A DNA stretch of 64,000 nucleotides from Rhizophagus clarus (Eukaryota > Glomeromycota > Glomeromycetes > Glomerales > Glomeraceae): positions 684,501-748,500 of the forward strand of contig BLAL01000300.1 of the NCBI GenBank assembly GCA_015698045.1, given 5' to 3'. A model generated the notes under the pieces. It saw only the letters and a program-made list of their open reading frames with translations, searched no databases and was not told where the DNA came from. The translations under genes were made by a program, and so were the position numbers. This document shows, in pieces, positions 22,865 through 33,100 of this stretch (position 1 is the first letter of the stretch; every line of letters begins with the position of its first letter).

Positions 22865-23502
22865 CCCTATAAAAAATAAATGTCCGGAAAATGTTATCAA
22901 AAATGTCTGGAAAATGTCCGGAATAAATCTGATGTGTCCGGAAAATGTCCACTTTTTTGGTACATGTCTGACACACTTCTGATACTTAAAATTTTGACAT
23001 GTCCTAACTTTGTCCAGAATTCGTCCAGTATTTGTTCGGTATAAAATTTTGGACAGTTAAACCTGGACAAATTCTGGACATAGTAAAAAAACCAGATAGA
23101 CAAATTCCGGACATGAAAAAGTTCAGGACAAATTCTGGATACTATTTCCAAAAAAGGATAAATTAATTTTGTAAAAAAATGCAAAAAGCACAAAACTGAC
23201 ATTCAAAATCTTTTCTGTCGTACTAATTAAAATTGCAGAGCAGGCAAAAATACTATATATCTATGATATAAAATTTTGGGTTAAGGAATAATGATGATCA
23301 TCTATCCATTGATCATCTTTTGTGGCAAAATTTTACAATAATACATTTCCGGACAATTTCAGGACAAATTCCTAATATCCCAAAAATGCAGTGTTTTCAG
23401 AACAGTTTCCGGACACACAGTGTCCAGAATTTCTGGATAATTATTTAGACAATTTTTTCAGACATTTTCTGGACATTATCCGGATACTTATTTTTTATAG
23501 GG
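22865..23502. mobile_element. MITE family 'CCCTATA', copy A
   Basis: 638 bp between CCCTATAAAAAATAAATGTC and its inverted counterpart. The terminal 300 bp on each side consist of many TGTCCGGA / TCTGGACA-type repeats. The central sequence (CAAAAAGCACAAAACTGACA ... GAGCAGGCAAAAATAC) is shared with copies B and C. It is uninterrupted and shows the empty target site used by the transposon in copy B. Flanking 3-mers are TAT and TAA. Confidence 0.85.
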
Positions 23503-24365
23503 TAATGGTTGATATTATTTGATGAAAATTTTGAATGGCTAAATGATTATCATTTGAAATCTGTTAGAATCAAGTAAACCTGATTATCCTATTAAAGATT
23601 TTGAACATGAACGTATATGTAGAAGAATTCTTTGTAAAAATTATTTGAAATTATGCAACATATTATTCTTTTTATTTTATGTTTCACATATATGCTTGTA
23701 CCAAATAAACAACATATTTTTACAATGAAGATAAAAAAAAAAAGTTCTTTTTTTAAATCACTATTTAATATTCCTTTTATAGAATTTTGTACCTTCAAAG
23801 GGTTTCTTAAAATACGCACTCAATGATCACATCGTTATACTGCATTTATTTAGATGTTTGGAACAATCTTATGGAAACTCCTTCTCATCGGCTGTTAAAA
23901 TACAAAAAAGGAAATAATTCACGTGACTTGGCCGAGATACACACGTTCGGCCAAGGATCTGCAAATTTTGTTAAGGCTTCATGAATTATGTTTTGAAAAA
24001 AAAACATTGTTGAGTTATATTAGCCCTATAAAAAAATGTGTCCGGATAATGTCCAAAAAATGTCCAGAAAAATTGTCTAAATAATTGTCCAGAAATTCTG
24101 GACACTGTGTTTCTGGAAACTGTTCCGAAAACACTGCATTTTCGGGATATTAGGAATTTGTCCTGAAATTGTCCGAAAATGTATTTTCGTAAAATTTTGC
24201 CACAAAAGATGATCAATGAATAGATGATCATCATTATTCCTTAACCCAAATTTTTTATATCATAAATATATGGTATTTTTGCCTGCTCTGCAATTTTAAT
24301 TAGTACGACAGAAAAGATTTTGAATGTCAGTTTTGTGCTTTTTGCATTTTTTTACAAAATTAATT

Positions 24366-27300
24366 CGTGATCCATCTCCGAACCAGTAAAACTACTAATA
24401 CATTTCGGGGAACTATTTTTACAAATTAATTATCCCTTAAATGGCTTTTGAGCTAATTTGCCCGGAATTTTTTTTTTTTAAGTGTTACAGAATAATGTTC
24501 CAGAGTATATTGATTGACAAATTTGCATCATCGTATATAAATTTCACACGTTTGATCAACATATCCTTACCATTTAAGGTTACGATGTTATGCAAATTGG
24601 TGATTTTGCCTAAAAAATAACTAGCCAGATTTGTATTACAATCTGGCTGAAAAATAGTGTAACCAATTGCTTAAAACTGAGGGAATTCGGGTTCGTCAAT
24701 AATTTTTATATTGTACGATTAGTTAAAAAATTTTTTCTTTAGCAACGCTGGATTCCGGCCCTTAAAAACGCTATATTTACTCAATTATAAGAAGTGTAAC
24801 AACCACAAAACTGATATTTTTTATTATTTATATGCCAGTAAATATTTTTTTAAGTTATAAACAATAAAAAAAAAACAAAAAAATAAGTTACTAAAATTAT
24901 TAAAATTATTCATTTCTATGAATCACAGACTGTTTAGCTTGTTGTGCCATATTTTGTTTATGTTGAGCGGCATACCTGGCTATCCAGTTTTGAATAGTTG
25001 ATACTTTCGGAATGTCAGTTTCTTCTAAACTACCTTCCTCTACTAATTTTGTAAGTTCATTCCACATTTCCTGTGCGCTATATCTATCACTTTTATCTAA
25101 ATTTCCTGCTAAAAAGTACCCTTCTAGAAGGGCTACAATATGCTTACTAATTCTTTTACCGCCTCCCTTTTTTCCAAATTTCTGATTTTCCTTTAGTGCC
25201 CAACCTAACATGAGCGGAAATTCCTGATGTACACTTTAGTTTTATGGTAAGTTAATTGCAATTCTTACAAAAGAACATTTATCTGACATATCTAATCTTA
25301 CTTTATTTCTTCATTTGAATCCAGCATATCGGTAGATGGTATTTGATTTTCTATACTTGTATTTTCCATTTGCTGTGATAAAGCATCTTCTAGCAAAGAT
25401 ACTAATTCACGTTTATTGTTTATATTTTCGTGGCTTATTTCCAGGTTTGACAGCTGGTTTCTTAGTTGATCTATATTTAGACGATTAGGAAAAATTCCTA
25501 GAAATAATATATTAGCTTAAAATGGTGCCATATAGTAATATTAAAGACAACAGTTCAATACCTGACTTATCTGGTAATGGGATAATCCAAGGAGTTTGGG
25601 GAACTGTGTGCTGAGAAACTTGGGGGTCGGGTTTTTGTATTTCTTTTTTTTGTAATTTTTCTAATTTTTCTGGTGAAAAATAATTCCATTTGCTAACATT
25701 TGGCATAGAACGTGCGCAAATATAACCAGCATATTCACCTTCATTAGGCCATTCCCATGAAAACCAATTTGAATTTCCCGGTAAAGTATTAATTCATTTT
25801 TTACCTGTTAAAGCTAATAATAATAACGTGTTTAATATAAAACCAATTTTTTAATTAAACAAACCACTTTTCTCTTTTACCTTTAGTGCGTTCTGGTTCC
25901 AAATGAGCTACTGATGTTCCACAAATTCCTTCAATTGCTAATTCAATATCTGATCCTTGTGAAATGTCAAATCCCAGACGAACATGGCGTTTGATTGCGT
26001 GTGATATCTGCAATATTTTCAATATGTTAATAATAAAGGTAAATTGATTAAAAAATGTGAATTAAAAATTGATTTTACTTGAGCATGATGAGAATCAATT
26101 GACGTCTTTGCTTCACCAGCCTCAAGGAATGTCCATTTTCTAACATCAATGTTATACCATTCCTTCCATCTTCTCATTATCATCATTAAATCCGCATTGT
26201 GATAATGTGGTCCATTGTCTGAAATAAAAATAATCCATTCTGGCTTAGGATTTAGTTCCATTATCACTGCATGTAATGAAGACGCAGTGAACCAAGAGTC
26301 TTGGCGTGTATCGTTGGACCAATGGTCAAAAGCATGAATCTGTAAGTTCATATCATTTTGTGAACGAGTATATACTAATGCTGAATGCAGTGTCCATCCC
26401 TTTTTTCCAAAAAAATCTTGTTTTGTTTCTCGTGCACTTTTGGGAAGGATTTTCATTTTATAGTCAATAACTATCACAGCACCTTTTTCATCAATTTCAC
26501 CTAAATGTGCATTAAACTGTGCATTTAAGTAAACCTTTCGCGTTTGATGTGCTAAATAATACAACAAATACCCTTTCAACTCTTCCAATTCAGCATGAAA
26601 ATCGGATGGTATATGTTTTTGGATTTGTGTGAACAGGCGAAAAAAACTTCCACAACGATCACAAATTTTGGTATGTAATTGCAAACAACCTCCAAAAGCA
26701 TATAACATGCAATGATTTATGCATGCATTGTGTTGTGTATAACCAAATGAATCAATTTTTAATTCGTTTTCATAATCTTTTTTCAAATATCTTTGTAGAT
26801 TATTGCATTCATTTAATAGTTGATTCTAATTGATTTAAAAAATGTTAGTTGATGGGTTTTAATTAAGGTAATGTCAATTAATCAATTAATATTTGCCTGT
26901 AAATTCAAGTTTAGGATATGACATTGTATTAATTTTTGAAGCTCATCAAATGATTCATATCCATATGTATTACAGATTGAACAAAGACCTTCCAAATCCT
27001 CTTTATAGATATATTGGTTTCCTTGTAAATATCCATAAAATGCAGTTCTTTTAAGTCCATCGGGATATTCCTCATGAAACCGTTCCCATAAAATCTTTTT
27101 GGTATTTTTCAGGTAATATACAGGTGATCCACTAGCACTATCTGTTTTATAAGAACTCATTATAACGTTGGCTTTATTCTGAAAAAAATTTTCAATTTGA
27201 TCCTTTTTTTCAGGTGATAGACGCTGAGAAGTAAATTTGGGTCTTTCCATTTGAACACCTCCTGGACCATTAATACGTGCATAATAGCGTGCTTCGGTAA

Positions 27301-28838
27301 TTAAATAATTGGAAACCTAATAATTACAGTTATTTTATAAATTTTATTAGAAAATTTTTTTTATAATTTTTGTAAAATTTTGATACTAACTGATAAATAA
27401 TGTTTTATTGTTTCATAGGAAAACTTATCGGCAATAATAGATAATATTCTTCTTTTACCATCAATTCCACGGATATTACTATCTAGTGCATCTTGGAATG
27501 CATTCCAAAATTGCTTTGTATGGTTTTCAAGGGTTGTTTGAAGAAAACCGCAATTATACAATTGTGTTAGCGTATCTTTATCTTTATCTGGATATTTTGA
27601 CCACGTCCAAAATTCAAGCTAAAAAAAAAAATTTTTTCAATTTAAAATTATGTAAATTTTTTTTAAAATCAATTTTTTAATTAATTACCTCCGATTCTTT
27701 TTTAAAAGGAGTTATTCTAGTACAACCAGTATGACGCAATAAAGCTTTCCATGCACGAAATTCACGATCTTTGATAATATAACCAACAGGATATATTTCT
27801 TTTAGTTTTTGTGTTAATTCAATAATGTCACTCTTTTGATTTCGCCATTCAATAAAAATGTTTTTCCAATTAATAGGCGTTAAAACTCGTTTTTTTAAAT
27901 GATAATTGAAAATTTTATTCATAATTTCTTCATTTTGCCAATTATCAGTTGTACAATAAGGAATTTTTTCTCGGTCAATTACTAATTTTATTTCATTATG
28001 TTCAAGTCCAAAAAGGGTGCTTCCATTAAATTTTGATAATATTCCAATTTTTTTCCAAACTAAATTAGGATTAGCATCATGAAATACACATATTTCTTGA
28101 AATTCTCTATAAATTCTAACAATTGCTTCATCATCATCAAATTCTTGAAAAAATAGTGACTGAGAATGGTTAAAATTATGTATAAAAGAACTTTTATACC
28201 CCTCACCCGCATAATTCCAATCAGAATTGTTTGATACACCAATACTAAAAACTATTACGCTCAAATTCTCAATCTTAAAAGCAAAGGGATGAAAATGTAC
28301 ATCAGAAAGTAATGCTTCAGATATATGTGGGATGTCAAATCCCATAACCAAAGGTCCTGCATGTTTTGTTTTATTAGAAAATGCTTTTTGATATACTGAA
28401 GTAATTGCCTTTGATGAACTTTCACATACATTACTACGCAAACCTTCAGATTGACATATATACCCAGGTTGAAACTTATTATAATTAGGGTCTGTGATAT
28501 CTTGAGTATTTCCTTGAATTACTGTAATGATAAAATCACGTTTATTTATTGTAGTAAGTGTTTTCATACCAAGACGAATTGGACAAAAAGTCGTATTATC
28601 ACTAGTTGGGCGAGCCAACCACCATTCTCTAGAATATGGTCCATAATGCAAGTCGTCTATAAGTTCTCCTGCAGAAATTAGTGAAACTGAGTATTCTTTT
28701 TGCTTTGACATTGCTTTGACATTGTTTAGAAGTAGTTTATTTTAGCCAGATTAGAAGGATTCTGAAAAAAAGTTTTTTTATATATAAATCGTCCCCGTAT
28801 ATACTATATGTCAATCACTGCTTATCAGGCAGATCACG
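24366..28838 (-). mobile_element. DDE DNA transposon of unassigned superfamily, with 8-bp target duplication
   Basis: A 4473-bp insertion in a MITE, bounded by AATTAATT at 24358-24365 and 28839-28846. The tips are CGTGATC and its complement GATCACG, with little inverted similarity beyond that. It contains a single eight-exon transposase gene on the minus strand and about 500 bp of non-coding left end. The uninterrupted MITE copies give the exact pre-insertion sequence, so the boundaries are secure. Confidence 0.9.
24906..28711 (-). CDS. Multi-exon DDE-type transposase (VIDYKMK family)
   Basis: Eight exons on the minus strand: 28711-27689, 27618-27391, 27316-26897, 26825-26079, 26007-25881, 25804-25562, 25497-25302 and 25233-24906. 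They sum to 3312 nt (1104 codons). Intron 3 has a GC donor; the others are GT-AG. Exon 4 has a Cys/His cluster (HNACINHC...CDRC) and then a probable RNase H-like core: VIVIDYKMK (Asp near 26465), FFGKKGW, FISDNGPHY (Asp near 26219) and LEAGEAKTSIDSHHAQ (acidic near 26123 or 26096). Exon 7 has a SAP-like stretch ending NKRELVSLL; exon 8 has KKGGGKR. One in-frame TGA falls at the start of exon 6 (25796-25794), from real decay or a mis-set acceptor. I know similar uncharacterised proteins in other eukaryotes but cannot name a superfamily. Confidence 0.75.
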
Positions 28839-29439
28839 AATTAATTTATCCTTTTTTGGAAATAGTATCCAGAATTTGTCCTGAACTTTTTCATATCCGG
28901 AATTTGTCTATCTGAATTTTTTACTATGTCCAGAACTTGTCCAGGTTTGACTGTCCGGAATTTGTCTGAAATTTTATACCGAACAAATACCGGACAAATT
29001 CTGGACAAAGTTAGGACATGTCAAAATTTTAAGTATCAGAAGTGTGTCAGACATGTACCAAAAAAGTGGACATTTTCCAGACACATCAGATTTATTCTGG
29101 ACATTTTCCAGACATTTTTGATAACATTTTCCGGACATTTATTTTTTATAGGGTAGACTTTTAGATGAGGCTGAACTTAAAGTTTATTGTCTAAAAATTA
29201 ATTGAAATAAATAGTTTTTTATTCTATGGAAAACAAGATGGTTTTTGTGTGATCTCAACGATAGAGTATGCCAAATAACTGTTAACATATTATAAAAATT
29301 CATGATATATATAATTTTGTATGGAAATTAAATTGTTTTAAGTCAAGATATACAAAACTTCTTCAGTCAAAGTTATGGTTGCATAACTACTTTTAGTAAT
29401 TATTTCCTTTATTATGATTTTTTGTTGCACTGTTGTGAG

Positions 29440-30039
29440 AGGACCCCAAGCAATATATGTATAGGTAACAAATAAATTCAAAAATTTTATAATAGCTATA
29501 TGCAAGGTTTTTTATTAAGATGAATAAGCAAACTCAACATGTAACTTCATAAATTGCTCAAAAATAAGCAATCTAATCATATGAGTTTATAATTAATTTT
29601 TTATCATCTGAAAATATGCTGATTACTTCCCAATACTTCAATCGTTATTTATTGCTTCGTGATATACAATTAATATTTCAATAAAATCATCCTTACCAAA
29701 ATATTTATTATAATATTTAATTTTGTTCCCTATTTATTAACTACCATCAATTGAAACCTTCATTTCCAAAATATGATAAAATATTAAAATATTTAATGGT
29801 ATGAACGTACGATGATAAAATTTTTTATTATATAGTATATTATATATTACCAAATTTATTCAAAAAATAAGCAATCGTAATATATGACATCAAAAATTCT
29901 GCAAAAATAAGCAAATGAAAAATATGACATTGGTAATAAATATCATCAATTCTAAGCAAATTTAATCTCCAACTGTGACTAAAATAGTATATTCTAAGCA
30001 AATAATTCTGTTACCTACACATATATTGCTCGGGGTCCT
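29440..30039. mobile_element. hAT-like MITE, 600 bp, just upstream of the micro-exon kinase
   Basis: The ends are AGGACCCCAAGCAATATATG and an inverted near-copy. The flanks GTTGTGAG at 29432-29439 and 30040-30047 form a perfect 8-bp duplication. The interior holds repeated AAAATAAGCAA-type motifs and no ORF. Its right end is about 145 bp from the ATG of the next gene. Confidence 0.85.
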
Positions 30040-30182
30040 GTTGTGAGGCATCATACATGCTGTGATTGTGATCAACTGATCAACATAGTTGCATTTTGCA
30101 TAAATATAGTGTCCCTAAAAAAACGGAGTTTAGTAAAGAAAAATTTACTTTTTAAGGAGAAACTTGATGTAATTGTATATTC

Positions 30183-33100
30183 ATGGATCACTGTAATAGC
30201 AAAAGTAAAAAGCATATGATAAGTCACAATAATAGTAAGGGTAAAAAGCATGTAATGGATCACAGTGATAGTGAAGGTAAAAACCATATAGCATGATTAT
30301 TTAATAGAAAGTCAGAATTATTCAAAAATTCTTAAACAAATTTGTCCAATATAATAAATTAGCCTCAAGTAACGTCAAGGAATCTGAAGGTAAAATATAC
30401 TACACTTGATTATTAAACTAAAATTATTGTAAATAATTTGAATATTATTATTATACTTTATATACTGTGATATTCACATGCAATTTAAATAATTTAGCTC
30501 GTAAGTCAATAAACTATCATATAATTTGATTATTTATATAATAATAGTTTTGCTGTTATTTTATATAACTTTAACAATTGATAATATCATATAGTTGGTA
30601 AGTTATTAGCTATTTTATAGTATTCATATAACTAAATTTTTTGTTTAAATAACTATTTAATTTTATCATAGATGGTAAGTTACAATATTTTAATTGTGCG
30701 TATAATATTCACATGCAATTCAAACTAATTATATTCTTTACTTTAATGCATGATTAGATTGTAAGTGTTATTATTTAATTTGCAGTATATATTTTGTAAT
30801 TATATTTATATCCAACTAATTAATAAATAATACTATAGGGTGTAAGTAATATGTTACCTATATTTCTGTCATATATATTAATTTAAACTAAATAATTAAA
30901 CTCTTTATTTAAAAATTATTTGGTAATTTATTTTAGTTGGTAAGTCGTATTTTATTATTACATATTTACATAATATTTGCATACAATTTAAATTAACTAA
31001 ATTCTTCATTTAAAAACTATTTGGTAATTTATTTTAGGTCGTGAGTTGTTATTTAATTCTATTGTAGTATTATCACATATTTATATAATATATAAATATA
31101 ATTTAAGCTAACTAAATTATTTATTTAAAAAATAATATAATAATATAGGGAGTAAGTTATTTATTTAATTCTATTATTATATATTTATATATAATTTAAA
31201 CTAACTAATTTCTTTATTCAATAATATAGCGTGTAAGTTATTTATTTAATTCTATTATTACATATTTATATAATATTTACTAATTTAATTCTTTATTTGA
31301 AAATTATTTAATAATATAGGGTGTAGGTTATTTATTTAATTCTATTATTACACATTTATAATATTTACATATCTGATATAATTTAAACTAACTAAATTTT
31401 TCATTTAAAATTACTAATAATAGGTTGTAAGTTATTTATTTAATTCTATTATTACATATTTATAATATTTACATATAATTTAAACTAACTAAATTAATGG
31501 TATAGGGGGTAAGTTATTATTTAATTCTATTATTACATATTTATATAATTTAAACTAACTAAATTTTTATTTGAATTAGATTGTAAGCTATTTATTTAAT
31601 TTTATTATTATATATTTATATAATATCTACGTATAATTTAAATAACTAAATTCTTTGTTTAAAAATTATTTTGTAATTTATTTTAGTTGGTAAGTCGTAT
31701 TCTATTCTTACATATATATATTTACATATAAATTAAACCAAAAAATTATTTTGTAATTTATTTTAGGCGGTAAGTCGTATTAGTCTATTATTACATATAT
31801 ATATATATTTACATAATTAATTCTTTATTTAAAAATTATTTTGTAATTTATTTTAGCTGGTAAGTCGTATTCCGTTATTGTATATTTATATAATAATTAC
31901 ATATAATTCAAACCAACTAATTTCTTTATTTAAAAATTATTTAATAATATAGAACGTAAGTTATTATTTTATTTAATTCTAGTAATATTACATATTCATA
32001 TAATAATTGCATAATTTGAATAACCAAATTCTTTATTTAAAATATAATTTGGCAATTTATTTTAGAACGTAAGTTATAAATTATTTTTAATTATATTATC
32101 ACATATTAATATTAATTCAAACTAACTGAATTCTTTATTTAAAAAATTTATTTTAGTTCGTAAGTTATAAGTTATTTATTTAATTGTACTATATATTATT
32201 TACATATAATTCAAACTAACTAAATTCTTTATTTAAAAATTTCTCTAATAATATAGGAAGTAAGTTATTTATTTAATTCTATATTATATATTTACATATA
32301 ATAACTAAATCCTTTATTTAAAAAATTTTTTGATAATTTATTTTAGATTGTATTTATCTAATTCTATTATTACATGTTTATAATATTTACATAAATTTAA
32401 ACTAACTAAATTTTTGTTTAAAAACTTTTTGATAATTTATTTTAGATCGTAAGTTATAATTTATTTATTTAGTTCTATTATTACATATTTATAACGTTAG
32501 CATATAATTTAAACTAACTATATTTATTTTTTAATAAATTATTTAATAATATAGGGTGTAAGTCATTTATTTAATTCTATTATTACATATTTAAATAGTG
32601 TTTACTTATAATTTAATCTAACTAAATTCTTTATTTATATTTTAGTGTGTAAGTTATAAGTTATTTATTTAATTCTATTATTACATACTTACATATAATA
32701 TTTACATATAATTTAAACTAACTAATTTCTTTATTTAAAAAATTATTTAATAATATAGTTAGTAAGTTATTTATTTAATTCTATTACTAAACTAACTAAT
32801 TTCCTTATTAAAAAATTATTTAATAATATAGGGAGTAAGTTATTTATTTAATTTAATTCTATTACTACATATTTACATAATATTTACTTATAATTTATCC
32901 AACTAAATTCTTTATTTAAAAAATTATTTATAATATAGGGGGTAATTTATTTGTTTAATTCTATTACTACATATTTACACAATATTTACTTATAACTTTA
33001 ACCTCGTTAAATTTTTCATTTAAAAAATTCTTTTGTAATTTACTTTAGGCGGTAAGTTGTATTCTATTATTACACATTTATAATATTTTACATATAAATT

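Larger units (their letters stand above)
24024..29153. mobile_element. MITE family 'CCCTATA', copy B, split by a larger transposon
   Basis: The outer parts, 24024-24365 and 28839-29153, together match copies A and C, in opposite orientation to A. TAG flanks both tips (24021-24023 and 29154-29156), a 3-bp target duplication. Copy A reads ACAAAATTAATTTATCC at the break point. Here AATTAATT appears twice, once on each side of a 4473-bp insertion. Confidence 0.88.

Noticed and set aside
24024-29153. Reading the CCCTATA ends as the terminal repeats of the transposase element
   Set aside because: The uninterrupted MITE copies and the AATTAATT duplication show that the transposase element has its own ends at 24366 and 28838.
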